From an uncultured Lachnospiraceae bacterium (GTDB taxonomy: Bacteria > Bacillota > Clostridia > Lachnospirales > Lachnospiraceae), in the NCBI GenBank assembly GCA_902796595.1, contig CADBPM010000110.1, positions 43,517 to 107,516 of the forward strand: DNA of 64,000 nt, in the 5' to 3' direction. The notes beneath the pieces are model-generated. The model saw only the letters and a list, made by a program, of their open reading frames with translations, did no database searches and was not told where the DNA came from. This document shows, one piece after another, positions 26,650 to 37,629 of this stretch. The translations under genes and the position numbers were made by a program. The first letter of the stretch is position 1; each line of letters begins with the position of its first letter.

Positions 26650-26752
26650 TATCGTAAACGAAATAAGAAATTTCGTTTACGATAAATGTCGCCGAGAATT
26701 AATGTTGGATAGAGCTTGTTCTATCCTCAATTATTTTCTTCGCTTACTATAA
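26650..26752. repeat. MITE-like repeat, copy 1 (left end degenerate)
   Basis: Hairpin 1 is a perfect 15-bp stem, TATCGTAAACGAAAT with ATTTCGTTTACGATA. Hairpin 2 is GGATAGA with TCTATCC. The right end is CTTCGCTTACTATAA, identical to the right terminus of the copy at 33488-33605. Confidence 0.8.
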
Positions 26753-26772
26753 ATTAAAAAGAAGGATAACAA

Positions 26773-27387
26773 ATGTATACATACATAAGCAGCAAGGTGG
26801 CCTGCATTGTAATAGGTTATCTTTTTGGAATGGTACTTATGGCTGAGATAGTTGCCAGAGTTGGAACAGGAAAAAGTGCATTTTCAATAGGAAGCGGCAA
26901 CCCGGGGATGGCTAATATAATGAGTAACGTCGGATTTGCAGCTGGCTTTCTTACTCTTGCGGGCGACATAACGAAATGCGTAGTGGCATTTACCCTGTGC
27001 TACAGCCTCTTTCCGGAGCTTGAAGCTAACAGACTATTTATCGCCTATTGTGCACTGGGACTTACTCTTGGGCATGACTTTCCGCTGTGGCATTTATTTA
27101 AAGGCGGAAAAGGTGTTACGACTGAATGTTGCGGCATTATTGTCTATGAGCCTGTCTGGGGGATCGTTTCCTGCGTTATTGGCATGATGGCAGTTTTCCT
27201 TACGGGATACCTGCCTCTTGGAGCTGTTATCATTCCGGTCATTTTTCTACCTTATGCTGCCTGCTGTGAGACAGTTGAAGTTTTTGCGGTTTATGGTTGC
27301 ATCACTGTTCTTGCCTTTTTTAAGCACAGACATGGACTTATGAGAGTGATAAAGGGCGAAGAGAAGGAACATGCAAAACTGTTATAG
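26773..27387 (+). CDS. plsY: PlsY-type acyl-phosphate:glycerol-3-phosphate acyltransferase (divergent)
   Basis: A 204-residue membrane protein with about five or six helices. The PlsY motifs are present in order: GSGNPGMANIM (usually GSGNPGATN), GHDFPLWHLFKGGKGV, and a C-terminal KHRHGLMRVIKGEE. The family transfers an acyl group from acyl-phosphate to glycerol-3-phosphate, the first step of phospholipid synthesis. The Ala-Thr to Met-Ala change in motif 1 is unusual, so activity or acceptor preference may differ. It lies just upstream of lepA. Confidence 0.85.
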   Translation: MYTYISSKVACIVIGYLFGMVLMAEIVARVGTGKSAFSIGSGNPGMANIMSNVGFAAGFLTLAGDITKCVVAFTLCYSLFPELEANRLFIAYCALGLTLGHDFPLWHLFKGGKGVTTECCGIIVYEPVWGIVSCVIGMMAVFLTGYLPLGAVIIPVIFLPYAACCETVEVFAVYGCITVLAFFKHRHGLMRVIKGEEKEHAKLL

Positions 27388-27434
27388 TGGTGTATTGATA
27401 AGCTGCTCATGTTACTATAAAAAGGAGTTTTACG

Positions 27435-29252
27435 ATGGCGTCGACTAAACAAAACAATATCAGAAATTTTTGTATAATTGCACATATAGATCATGGAAAA
27501 TCTACCTTGGCCGACAGGATCATAGAGATGACGGGAGCTCTTACGAGCAGAGAGATGGAAAACCAGGTTCTCGATAATATGGATATAGAGCGTGAGAGAG
27601 GTATAACCATACGCTCTCAGGCTGTAAGGACGGTGTATAAGGCTGCGGACGGGGAGGAATATATTTTTAACCTCATAGATACACCAGGACATGTCGATTT
27701 CAACTATGAGGTCAGTCGAAGTCTGGCAGCTTGCGAGGGGGCTATTCTTGTTGTTGATGCTTCACAGGGCGTGGAGGCGCAGACATTGGCAAATGTATAC
27801 CTTGCACTTGATGCCAATCTGGAGATAGTTCCTGTTATAAATAAAGTAGACCTGCCAAGTGCAGATCCGGAAAGAGTCCGCAAGGAGATAGAGGATGTTA
27901 TAGGTATTGATGCCTCCGATGCTCCGCTTATCTCTGCTAAGACAGGTTTAAATGTTGAGGATGTACTTGAGGCAATAGTAAAGAAGATTCCTGCACCTTC
28001 AGGAAAAACAGAGAAGCCGTTAAAAGCTCTTATTTTCGACTCTTTATATGATTCTTATAAGGGAGTGATCGTCTTTGTGAGAGTGATGGACGGCTGCATA
28101 AAAAAAGGAACCAAGGTCCGTTTTATGGCAACCGGAACCAATGATGAGGTAGTAGAAGTTGGAACTTTTGGCGCCGGCAAATTTAACCCGTGTGATGAGC
28201 TTACAGCCGGCATGGTTGGCTATATAACTGCAAGTATAAAGGATCTTAGAAGGACAAGGCCCGGCGATACAGTGACATATTCTGATAATCCTTGTGATGA
28301 GGCACTTCCGGGCTATAAAAAGGTGGTATCTATGGTATACTGCGGGCTTTATCCGGCTGATGCGGCAAAGTATGAGGACCTTAAAGAGGCACTTATGAAG
28401 CTTCAGCTTAATGATGCCGCATTGCAGTTTGAACCGGAGACGAGTCAGGCGCTTGGTTTTGGTTTCAGGTGCGGATTCCTCGGACTTCTTCATCTTGATG
28501 TTGTGCAGGAGAGACTTGAAAGAGACTACGATCTCGATCTTGTGGCTACAGCACCTAGTGTTATATATAAGGTCTACAAGACAGACGGAACTATGCTCGA
28601 GATAACAAATCCGTCTAACCTTCCGGACCCTTCTGAAATCGAATATATGGAAGAACCTTTTGTTTCGGCAGAGATAATGGTGACTACGGAATTTGTAGGT
28701 GCCATCATGCAGCTCTGTCAGGAAAGAAGAGGTATTTTTAAAGGTATGGATTACCTTGAAGAGACAAGGGCAGTTCTAAAGTATGATATGCCGTTAAATG
28801 AGATCATTTACGATTTCTTTGATGCACTTAAATCAAGATCTAGAGGTTATGCATCCTTTGACTATGAATTTAAAGATTATGAAAGAGCTGAGCTCGTCAA
28901 GCTTGATATCCTTATAAACAGGGAACAGGTTGATGCGCTGTCATTTATAGTTATAAAAGAAGGCGCATTTGAACGTGCCAAGAAGATGTGCGAGAAGCTC
29001 AAAAATGAAATACCGAGACAGCTTTTTGAAATACCTATCCAGGCGGCTGTGGGCAGCAAGATCATTGCCAGAGAAACTGTAAAGGCGATGAGAAAGGATG
29101 TCCTTGCAAAGTGCTATGGCGGAGATATCTCACGTAAGAAGAAGCTTCTTGAAAAGCAAAAGGAAGGAAAGAAGCGCATGCGCCAGATTGGAAATGTTGA
29201 GGTTCCAAAGAGTGCATTTATGAGTGTGCTTAAGCTTGATTCAGAGGATTAA
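27435..29252 (+). CDS. lepA: elongation factor 4 (ribosome back-translocase GTPase)
   Basis: A 605-residue translational GTPase. It opens with [18 protein letters not shown] (P-loop), then [18 protein letters not shown] and NKVDLP. The LepA-specific C-terminus is present ([20 protein letters not shown]). The family acts on stalled or mis-translocated ribosomes. AAAAGGAG precedes the ATG. hemW begins 10 bases after the stop, a common arrangement in Firmicutes. Confidence 0.98.
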   Translation: MASTKQNNIRNFCIIAHIDHGKSTLADRIIEMTGALTSREMENQVLDNMDIERERGITIRSQAVRTVYKAADGEEYIFNLIDTPGHVDFNYEVSRSLAACEGAILVVDASQGVEAQTLANVYLALDANLEIVPVINKVDLPSADPERVRKEIEDVIGIDASDAPLISAKTGLNVEDVLEAIVKKIPAPSGKTEKPLKALIFDSLYDSYKGVIVFVRVMDGCIKKGTKVRFMATGTNDEVVEVGTFGAGKFNPCDELTAGMVGYITASIKDLRRTRPGDTVTYSDNPCDEALPGYKKVVSMVYCGLYPADAAKYEDLKEALMKLQLNDAALQFEPETSQALGFGFRCGFLGLLHLDVVQERLERDYDLDLVATAPSVIYKVYKTDGTMLEITNPSNLPDPSEIEYMEEPFVSAEIMVTTEFVGAIMQLCQERRGIFKGMDYLEETRAVLKYDMPLNEIIYDFFDALKSRSRGYASFDYEFKDYERAELVKLDILINREQVDALSFIVIKEGAFERAKKMCEKLKNEIPRQLFEIPIQAAVGSKIIARETVKAMRKDVLAKCYGGDISRKKKLLEKQKEGKKRMRQIGNVEVPKSAFMSVLKLDSED

Positions 29253-29262
29253 GGAAAGTCAG

Positions 29263-30426
29263 ATGAAAAGCGGTATTTATATACATATTCCTTTCTGTGC
29301 GCGCAAATGCAGATATTGTGATTTCTTTTCTTATGCGGCGGATGAATCCACAAAGCTTGCATACATTAAAGCCCTTGTGAGGGAAATAGAAGCTTACGGC
29401 AAAATTATAAGAAAGTCTGAGAATAAGGTTGAAATAAGTACGGTCTATATAGGCGGCGGTACACCTTCAGTTGTACCGGCGGAATATATAGATGAGATCT
29501 TAAGAGCTATTTCGCTTGCCTTCTGCAATGGAGAAAAATTTCAAGGGCAGGAGATCACTATTGAAATGAACCCTGCTACAGTCACGCAGGACAAACTTGA
29601 AAAGTACCGCGAAAGCTGTATTAACAGAATTTCAATAGGTATGCAGTCTGCAAATGATAAGGAACTTGAATTGCTTGGAAGGCTGCATTCTTACGATGAT
29701 TTTGTTGCGTGCTATGAAATGGTAAGAAAGACGGGCTTCAGAAATGTGAATATAGATGTGATGAGTGCCTTGCCAAGGCAGACTATCTCTTCTTACGAAG
29801 ATACACTTCAAAAGGTCATTGACCTTGATCCGGAACATATTTCAAGCTATAGCCTTATAATTGAACAGGGGACTCCTTTTTATGGACTTTATGGTGAAAA
29901 TGGCAGTAAAAAGAGCGAACTTCCGGATGAAGATACAGAAAGAGATATGTATGATCTTACTGTGGAGAAACTTGCAGAAGCAGGATATGAACGCTATGAA
30001 ATAAGTAATTATTCAAAAGCAGGAATGTATTCAAGGCATAATACAAGTTATTGGAAAAGAACACCATACCATGGATTTGGCGCAGGTGCCTCGTCATTTT
30101 GGGGTAATAAAAGGTGGAAAAATACGTCTGATATGAAAAAATATCTGCAGCTTGATCCTGAAAGACTTGAAGAAATAAGGACTGAAGTAGAAGATATTAC
30201 AAGAATGGATGCGATGTCTGAGACGGTTTTTCTTGGGCTTAGGATGACTAAGGGAATAAGCAAGAAGGAGTTTTTTGAAGCTTTTAATGAGGATATACAT
30301 GCTGTATTCGGAAAAGAGATTGAAAAGCATGTGAAGGCAGGCACTATGATCGAAGAGGGTGATAGACTTTTTCTTTCGGAAAGAGGCATTGATGTCAGTA
30401 ATTACGTGTTTGCCGACTTTGTATGA
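29263..30426 (+). CDS. hemW: HemW-type radical SAM heme chaperone
   Basis: A 387-residue radical SAM protein of the HemN/HemW family. The cluster cysteines are C12-x3-C16-x2-C19 in FCARKCRYCDF, followed by YIGGGTPS. The position after lepA and the length match HemW, which binds heme and delivers it to respiratory proteins, rather than true coproporphyrinogen oxidase HemN, which is longer. I start at the ATG behind AAGGAAAG; an ATG-like start at 29224 would overlap lepA and add unrelated residues. A strong terminator follows. Confidence 0.92.
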   Translation: MKSGIYIHIPFCARKCRYCDFFSYAADESTKLAYIKALVREIEAYGKIIRKSENKVEISTVYIGGGTPSVVPAEYIDEILRAISLAFCNGEKFQGQEITIEMNPATVTQDKLEKYRESCINRISIGMQSANDKELELLGRLHSYDDFVACYEMVRKTGFRNVNIDVMSALPRQTISSYEDTLQKVIDLDPEHISSYSLIIEQGTPFYGLYGENGSKKSELPDEDTERDMYDLTVEKLAEAGYERYEISNYSKAGMYSRHNTSYWKRTPYHGFGAGASSFWGNKRWKNTSDMKKYLQLDPERLEEIRTEVEDITRMDAMSETVFLGLRMTKGISKKEFFEAFNEDIHAVFGKEIEKHVKAGTMIEEGDRLFLSERGIDVSNYVFADFV

Positions 30427-30456
30427 TAGGGTTTTGAATACTATGTCATGTGATAT

Positions 30457-30489
30457 AAAGCTACACTTTTAAAAAAGTGTAGCTTTTTT
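30457..30489 (+). terminator. terminator after hemW
   Basis: AAAGCTACACTTTT pairs perfectly with AAAAGTGTAGCTTT across a 2-base gap, ending in six Ts. Confidence 0.9.
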
Positions 30490-30621
30490 ATATACACAAA
30501 GAGTGAAGTTGTAGCTGGGAAAATTTATATGAACATTTTATAATGGAGGTGGATCAGGGTTTTATAACCTGTAAGGCATGGCACGGCTATGCCGTTAAAA
30601 AGTAATCAGGGAGGTGAACTG

Positions 30622-31206
30622 GTGAATTTAGGAGAAATAGTTCTGATCTCCTGTGGCCTCTGTCTTGATCTGTTTACCGTTATGGTCTGTCAGGGCGCGA
30701 TATTGCCAAAGATCAGCCGAAAGGTTATGGCTGTTTTTTGCCTTATTTTTGGAGTGTGGCAGATTGTTTTTCTTGTATTAGGCAATCTGATAACCCGTAT
30801 ACCGATACTTCAGACTGAAACGACTAAAAATATAGAAAATGTCTGGAGAATGGTCTCATCGCTTATATTCTTTGGAATTGGAGTATATTTTGCGATAAAA
30901 GCAATGAAATCCAAGCCTTTGGTAGAAACAAGAAGCGACGGGGTTAAAATAAAGACTATCCTGTTTTATGCCTTTGTGGTAAGTCTGGATGTCTTTTTTG
31001 CAGGCATTGGGTTTGGATTTTTGAATACCAGCCTTTTAAAACAGGTCGCAGCAATGGCTTGTATTACGATACTGGCAATATTCTTAGGAACTTTTATCGG
31101 ATACAGACTGGGAGCTCAGAATAAGAATAAAGCCTATGCGGCAGGGGGCATTTTATTGTTTATAGGTGCAGTTGAAAGCTTTATGAGATTTTCACTGCTT
31201 TTTTAA
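30622..31206 (+). CDS. MntP-like (DUF204) putative manganese efflux protein
   Basis: A 194-residue, six-helix membrane protein. Two half-repeats carry the acidic residues typical of the family: CGLCLDLFTVMVCQGA and VVSLDVFFAGIGFGF. MntP members export manganese. Sequence identity to classical MntP looks low, so the substrate is unproven. I start at GTG behind GGGAGGTG; an upstream in-frame ATG at 30589 has no site. I saw no manganese riboswitch ahead of it. Confidence 0.7.
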   Translation: MNLGEIVLISCGLCLDLFTVMVCQGAILPKISRKVMAVFCLIFGVWQIVFLVLGNLITRIPILQTETTKNIENVWRMVSSLIFFGIGVYFAIKAMKSKPLVETRSDGVKIKTILFYAFVVSLDVFFAGIGFGFLNTSLLKQVAAMACITILAIFLGTFIGYRLGAQNKNKAYAAGGILLFIGAVESFMRFSLLF

Positions 31207-31240
31207 CCAGAAGATTTATTGACTTAAAGAGGAGAACAGT

Positions 31241-32749
31241 ATGGCATCAGTAGTAAAGGAACTTACACATGCAGCTGAACGTGCAGCTATTGGCGCGTTT
31301 GTTGATAAGTTTATCAAAGACCTTAATAATGCAGAGGACAGGAGACAGGCATATCTTAAGATTGTAGATCTTGCAGAAAAATTTTACGGCAAGGCAGCAA
31401 CCAAGGAAAAATTAAATGCAGTTCGCAGTGCGATATTAGACCCAAATAATAAATGGTTTAATATGATCGACCGCATTATGAAGGAGGCTGATCCTCATTT
31501 TGCAAAGATCACTATGTTAAACCTTGGATATGAAGCATTTCTTAGAGGAACAAAGACCATAAGAGCCAATCGTGAAAAATATAATTGCAATATTCCATGG
31601 CTGATTCTTTTTGATCCTACAATGGCTTGCAATATGCACTGCGCCGGGTGCTGGTCGGGTACATATGGTCACAAGAGCAATCTTTCGTATGAAGATATGG
31701 ACAAGATAGTTTCACAGGGAAAAGAACTTGGAACCTATCTTTATATGATGACAGGCGGAGAGCCTACAGTTCGTATGAAGGATATCTTAAAGCTTGCAGA
31801 AAAGCATAATGACTGCTATTTTGCACTTTATTCCAATTCAACTCTTATAAATGAAGAGCTTTGCGAAAAGCTTGTAAAGCTCGGAAATATAACATTCATG
31901 CTTTCAATAGAAGGAACCCCTGAAACAAATGATGCAAGAAGGGGTGATGGGCATTATGAAGCTGTTATGAAGGCTATGGACCTGCTTCACAAGTACGGCA
32001 TTATTTTTGGTACATCTATCTGCTATACCAGAGATAATATTGAAGCTGTTACAGATGAAAAGTTCCTTAGATTCATTGCAGAGAAGGGTGCAAGATTTGG
32101 CTTTTACTTCCACTATATGCCTGTAGGAAACAATGCAGTGCCGGAGCTTATGCCGACACCAGAGCAGAGAGTGGCAATGATAAAGAAGATAAGGGATTAT
32201 CGTAAGCCTGATTGCAATATCGACTTCTTCCCGATGGATTTCCAGAATGATGGCGAGTTTGTAGGCGGTTGTATTGCAGGCGGACGTAATTATTTCCATA
32301 TCAATGCAAACGGTGATGCAGAGCCATGTGTATTTATACATTTTTCAGATACAAATATACACAACAACAGCATTCTTGAAATGCTTCAGAGCCCTCTTTT
32401 TAAGGCATATCACGAGGGTCAGCCTTTCAACAGAAATCATCTCAGACCTTGTCCTATGCTTGAAAATCCGGACCTTCTTCGTGAAATGGTTAAGAAGACC
32501 GGAGCACATGGAACAAATCAGGAAAGTGAAGAGAGCGTTGAGCATCTTTGTGCAAAGTGTGATGATTATGCCAAAAGTTGGAAGCCTTATGCTGAGAAGG
32601 AATGGGAAGAGGAAACGCACAAAAAGCCAAGCTATGAAAACTACTCAAAGCTTCACAGGGAACATCCGGAGCTTGCAGCGTTTGAAAAGGCTGTTGATAA
32701 TACAGATAAACGTGACGAGAATACCGGTGATACAGTTTCAGCTGATTAA
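31241..32749 (+). CDS. radical SAM protein with long helical N-terminus, substrate unknown
   Basis: A 502-residue protein. Residues 1-115 are helical and of unknown fold. The radical SAM core follows with C130-x3-C134-x2-C137 (MACNMHCAGCW), MMTGGEPTVRMKDIL and the strand LSIEGTPETND. C-terminal cysteines (GGCIAGG, PCVFIHFSD, RPCPM, LCAKCDDYAKSW) could bind a second cluster in SPASM style. The last about 50 residues are charged and probably flexible. The family usually modifies peptides, lipids or cofactors; no precursor peptide or partner enzyme is visible. AGAGGAG precedes the ATG. A TetR regulator gene follows. Confidence 0.82.
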   Translation: MASVVKELTHAAERAAIGAFVDKFIKDLNNAEDRRQAYLKIVDLAEKFYGKAATKEKLNAVRSAILDPNNKWFNMIDRIMKEADPHFAKITMLNLGYEAFLRGTKTIRANREKYNCNIPWLILFDPTMACNMHCAGCWSGTYGHKSNLSYEDMDKIVSQGKELGTYLYMMTGGEPTVRMKDILKLAEKHNDCYFALYSNSTLINEELCEKLVKLGNITFMLSIEGTPETNDARRGDGHYEAVMKAMDLLHKYGIIFGTSICYTRDNIEAVTDEKFLRFIAEKGARFGFYFHYMPVGNNAVPELMPTPEQRVAMIKKIRDYRKPDCNIDFFPMDFQNDGEFVGGCIAGGRNYFHINANGDAEPCVFIHFSDTNIHNNSILEMLQSPLFKAYHEGQPFNRNHLRPCPMLENPDLLREMVKKTGAHGTNQESEESVEHLCAKCDDYAKSWKPYAEKEWEEETHKKPSYENYSKLHREHPELAAFEKAVDNTDKRDENTGDTVSAD

Positions 32750-32754
32750 AAGAC

Positions 32755-32782
32755 TTGAATTAAATATGAATTGTGGTAAAAT
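32755..32782 (+). promoter_or_regulatory. promoter for the tetR-type gene
   Basis: TTGAAT, 16 bases, TAAAAT. The -10 lies inside a perfect inverted repeat (next entry). Confidence 0.65.
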
Positions 32783-32799
32783 ACTTAGATAGTATTTTA
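32777..32799. promoter_or_regulatory. candidate TetR-family operator
   Basis: A perfect 9-bp inverted repeat, TAAAATACT and AGTATTTTA, around TAGAT. It covers the -10 box and probable start of transcription, the classic place for autorepression by a dimeric regulator. No experimental site is implied. Confidence 0.6.
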
Positions 32800-32887
32800 T
32801 AAAAATTTGCAGGAGCCTGGACTGAAAGCTGCTGAAATAGGGCAATGGTCGCGGGCTCTTGTTATGTCAAGTCACAGTGGAGGCAAG

Positions 32888-33445
32888 ATGGAAAAAAAGG
32901 AACTTACAAAAAGGCTTCTTGGGGAGAGTTTTCGTAATCTTCTTGATACAACTCCATTTGAAAAGATTACAATTCATATGATCACAGATGATGCAGGTGT
33001 TATAAGACCAACATTTTACCATTATTTTAAGGACAAATATGAGGTTGTCGAGTGGCTTTTTGAAGAAGAGGTAGGTAATCCTGTAAGAGAGATACTTTCA
33101 AGCGGAATGTTGAAAGAGGCTGCCAAAGTTTTTTTTGTAAAGCTTGATGAAAATCGCGGTTATTACAGGAAGATTTTTGAAATATCGGGACAGAACAGTT
33201 TTATAGAAATTCTGGAGAGGGATATTTATACAGTTTTGTTTGACGTTATAAAGGAAAAGAAATTAAGGAGGAATGAGGTGCCCAAGGTTCTTACTGATGA
33301 GGTACTTGCTTCCTATTATACTATGACAACGGTAAATATAGTTAAGGCGTGGGTTAAAACGGACATGGATATATCAACAACTGAACTGGTTGATTCTTAC
33401 GCATATCTTTTGCTTCATTCTGTTGATGAGATATTTAAATTATGA
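32888..33445 (+). CDS. TetR/AcrR-family transcriptional regulator
   Basis: A 185-residue regulator. The N-terminal helix-turn-helix reads FEKITIHMITDDAGVIRPTFYHYFKDKYEVVEWLF, the TetR pattern ending in TFYxHFxxK; the shape resembles the DhaS group. The C-terminal two thirds are a helical ligand/dimer domain. The start is the ATG behind GTGGAGG; an in-frame start at 32807 has no site. It likely represses its own promoter through the palindrome at 32777 and may control the radical SAM gene just upstream, though that gene reads away from the palindrome. Confidence 0.88.
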   Translation: MEKKELTKRLLGESFRNLLDTTPFEKITIHMITDDAGVIRPTFYHYFKDKYEVVEWLFEEEVGNPVREILSSGMLKEAAKVFFVKLDENRGYYRKIFEISGQNSFIEILERDIYTVLFDVIKEKKLRRNEVPKVLTDEVLASYYTMTTVNIVKAWVKTDMDISTTELVDSYAYLLLHSVDEIFKL

Positions 33446-33487
33446 CGTCAACAGTATATTACATATAAATGTGCTTGTTAGATTAAG

Positions 33488-33605
33488 TTATAGTAAGTAA
33501 AGTATCGTAAACGAAATAAGTAATTTCGTTTACGATAAACGTTGCCGAGAAATACTTGTGGATAGAGCAAGCTCTATCCACAAGTATTTTCTTCGCTTAC
33601 TATAA
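33488..33605. repeat. MITE-like repeat, complete copy 2 with terminal inverted repeats
   Basis: A 118-bp element. The left end TTATAGTAAGTAAAG and right end CTTCGCTTACTATAA are inverted repeats (13 of 15). Inside are two perfect palindromes: TATCGTAAACGAAAT with its partner, and AATACTTGTGGATAGAGC with its partner around AA. It has no coding capacity. No convincing target-site duplication was seen. Confidence 0.85.
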
Positions 33606-33635
33606 ATACTCTTGACAACTGTATGATCAAGGTTT

Positions 33636-33670
33636 CCCTGAGGGCTTGCATGAGCTTTCAGGGATTTTTT
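33636..33670 (+). terminator. terminator upstream of the hrcA promoter
   Basis: CCCTGAGGGCTT pairs with GAGCTTTCAGGG including wobbles, then six Ts. It probably ends transcription from the tetR side. Confidence 0.7.
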
Positions 33671-33703
33671 ATTCTTTAATAAGAAAAGAACACTAAAATT
33701 CTG

Positions 33704-33732
33704 TTGACAAATCTATATTAGGGTGTTATCTT
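33704..33732 (+). promoter_or_regulatory. promoter of the hrcA-grpE-dnaK-dnaJ operon
   Basis: A perfect TTGACA, 17 bases, TATCTT, directly followed by the CIRCE operator. Confidence 0.8.
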
Positions 33733-33744
33733 AATGTATAGATA

Positions 33745-33771
33745 TTAGCACTCAAAAGTAACGAGTGCTAA
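33745..33771. promoter_or_regulatory. CIRCE operator (HrcA binding site)
   Basis: TTAGCACTC, 9 bases, GAGTGCTAA: a perfect match to the CIRCE consensus, just downstream of the promoter and 45 bases before hrcA. HrcA bound here represses the operon until heat stress engages GroEL/HrcA. Confidence 0.97.
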
Positions 33772-33816
33772 TATGGTCGGACAGCAGGATTATCTTGTAA
33801 AGAAAGGGCGTTCAGT

Positions 33817-34956
33817 ATGGAACTTGATAGCAGAAAAACGGCTATACTTCAGGCAGTCATAAAAACCTATCTGGAGACAGGCGAGCCTGTTGGTTCGAGA
33901 ACGATTTCCAAGACGGACGGTCTCAACCTTTCTTCTGCTACGATCAGAAATGAAATGGCAGATCTTGAAGAGATGGGATATCTTATTCAGCCCCATACTT
34001 CAGCTGGCAGGATTCCGTCTGACAAGGCATACAGGCTATATGTTGATACAATGATGCAGGCACAGACAAGTGAGATTGAGGAGGCAAGAGCTTCACTCCT
34101 TGAAAAGTCAGACAGACTTGAATCATTGCTTCAGCAGGTTGCCAATCTTTTGGCAAAAAATACACAGTATACCACACTTGTTACCACACCAAAGTATGAT
34201 GAGAGAAAATTTAAATTTATACAGCTCTCGGAGCTTGATGAAGCACATATCTTGCTTGTTGTGGTACTCGACAACAACTCAGTCAAGAACAGGATAATCG
34301 ATCTTGATGAGCCGGTCAGCAAGTCTTCGGTTTTACGAATCAATATTTTGATAAATACTTCGCTTGCCGGTCTCGACATAGAGAATGTAAATCTTAAGGT
34401 GATCGCTAAGCTTAAGGAACAGGCCGGAGAATATGTCAATCTTGTAAATACCATACTTGATGCAATAGGCAGTATGGTGTCAGAGCAGGATGATGTAAGA
34501 ATGTATACAAGCGGTGCTACAAATATACTTAAGTATCCGGAGCTCGACGAGGATGGAAGCATGGAGAAGCTTCTCTGTGCGATAGAAGATAAGAAGCAGT
34601 TAAAAAATCTTCTTACAGAACGTATGGACAATGATCTGAATGAAGATACCGGAATAAGGGTCTATATTGGTGATGATACAAATGTAGAGACCTTGAAAAA
34701 TTGCTCGGTAGTAACTGCAACCTATGAGATAAAAGAAGGGATATATGGAAAGGTCGGCATAGTCGGACCTAAGCGTATGGATTATGGCAAGGTTGTCGGA
34801 GCGTTGAAGTCTCTTATGTCTGAACTGGATGATATATTCAAACATAAGGATGACGGCAGAGGCTCCACAAGAGCTATAAAGCTTATAGATATGAAGAATG
34901 ACAGTATTGTAGATGAACGGGATTTGACAGATTATCCTGAGAAAGGTGGTTTATAG
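33817..34956 (+). CDS. hrcA: heat-inducible transcription repressor HrcA
   Basis: A 379-residue repressor. The winged helix reads TYLETGEPVGSRTIS then LSSATIRNEMADLEEMGYLIQPHTSAGRIPSDKAYR, a diagnostic block. The remaining GAF-like domain mediates dimerisation and response to GroEL. It is somewhat longer than the usual about 340-350 residues; the extra length is in the C-terminal half. It controls its own operon through the adjacent CIRCE. grpE starts 2 bases after its stop. Confidence 0.97.
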   Translation: MELDSRKTAILQAVIKTYLETGEPVGSRTISKTDGLNLSSATIRNEMADLEEMGYLIQPHTSAGRIPSDKAYRLYVDTMMQAQTSEIEEARASLLEKSDRLESLLQQVANLLAKNTQYTTLVTTPKYDERKFKFIQLSELDEAHILLVVVLDNNSVKNRIIDLDEPVSKSSVLRINILINTSLAGLDIENVNLKVIAKLKEQAGEYVNLVNTILDAIGSMVSEQDDVRMYTSGATNILKYPELDEDGSMEKLLCAIEDKKQLKNLLTERMDNDLNEDTGIRVYIGDDTNVETLKNCSVVTATYEIKEGIYGKVGIVGPKRMDYGKVVGALKSLMSELDDIFKHKDDGRGSTRAIKLIDMKNDSIVDERDLTDYPEKGGL

Positions 34957-34958
34957 AA

Positions 34959-35576
34959 TTGAGCGACACAAAGCAAGAGAAGAAGGAAGAAGCGTTAGAT
35001 AAAGAAAAGAAGCCTTCTTCAGAAGCAGAAAAGGAAGTTTCAAAAGAGGAAGCTTCACAGACAGAGGATGGCAAAGAGGCTTCACTTGATGAAAAAGAGG
35101 CCGCAAAAGCGAATGCCGCCAGAGAAGTAAAGAAGGAAGACCAGTATAAGGCAAAGATTGACGAGCTGAATGATAAATGCATGCGTCAGATGGCTGAATT
35201 TGAAAATTTCAGAAAGAGAACTGAAAAAGAAAAGGCAGCAATGTTTGACATGGGCGCTACAGATATCATTGCAAAGTTGCTTCCTGTTATAGACAGTTTT
35301 GAACGAGGTATCGGTTCAGCAGAAGAGAGCAAAAAGGACGACCCTTTTGTTCAGGGCATGGACAAGATATACAAGCAGCTTGTCAAGGCTCTTGATGATG
35401 CCGGACTTAAGGCTGTAGAGGCAGAAGGCAAGGAGTTCGATCCTAATGTACATAATGCTGTTATGCATGTGGAGGATGATTCTGTCGGAGAGAATATAGT
35501 GGTCGAAGAACTCCAGAAGGGATATACTTACCACGATACAGTAGTAAGACCCGCAATGGTCAAGGTTGCGAACTAA
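34959..35576 (+). CDS. grpE: nucleotide exchange factor GrpE
   Basis: A 205-residue co-chaperone. Residues 1-60 are a highly charged Lys/Glu-rich tail. The coiled coil and four-helix part follow (CMRQMAEFENFRKRTEKEK), then a beta-wing with EFDPNVHNAVMHVED and KGYTYHDTVVRPAMVKVAN, the family's C-terminal signature. It releases ADP from DnaK. The start is TTG behind GAAAGGTGG. A hairpin-rich spacer separates it from dnaK. Confidence 0.97.
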   Translation: MSDTKQEKKEEALDKEKKPSSEAEKEVSKEEASQTEDGKEASLDEKEAAKANAAREVKKEDQYKAKIDELNDKCMRQMAEFENFRKRTEKEKAAMFDMGATDIIAKLLPVIDSFERGIGSAEESKKDDPFVQGMDKIYKQLVKALDDAGLKAVEAEGKEFDPNVHNAVMHVEDDSVGENIVVEELQKGYTYHDTVVRPAMVKVAN

Positions 35577-35577
35577 T

Positions 35578-35691
35578 GTGATGCCGCGAAACGGCATCAC
35601 CAAGTATTGAGACGAAGTCTCAATACAGAATAAAATGTGATGCCGTTTCGCGGCATCACCAAGTATTGCAGTTTGTTGCGATACTGAACTA
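35578..35691. repeat. cluster of palindromic repeats between grpE and dnaK
   Basis: Four hairpins lie in a row: GTGATGCCG/CGGCATCAC at 35578-35600; GTATTGAGAC, GAA, GTCTCAATAC at 35604-35626; the first unit again, inverted, at 35637-35659; and AGTATTGCA/TGCGATACT to about 35685. The 163-base spacer is therefore almost wholly structured, with no T-run for termination. Confidence 0.8.
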
Positions 35692-35718
35692 ATGCAAGCA
35701 CGAAATATATAAACATAG

Positions 35719-37614
<1,896 letters not shown>

Positions 37615-37629
37615 GGTTAGTTTGCGATA

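Larger units (their letters stand above)
26361..26772. other. intergenic region between divergent rpsT and plsY
   Basis: These 412 bases hold the rpsT leader and promoter (minus strand), an extended -10 box pointing to plsY, and a MITE-like repeat. The rpsT leader contains GTCCGGAC-type palindromes at about 26463-26480, possibly a regulatory fold. No gene was seen. Confidence 0.7.
33446..33816. other. intergenic region between tetR and hrcA
   Basis: These 371 bases hold a complete MITE-like element, a terminator, the heat-shock promoter and a CIRCE operator, all listed separately. No gene was seen. Confidence 0.8.

Noticed and set aside
30490..30621. Manganese (yybP-ykoY) riboswitch ahead of the MntP-like gene
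   Set aside because: The conserved purine-rich core and paired stems are not present; only a small CAGG...CCTG hairpin is seen.
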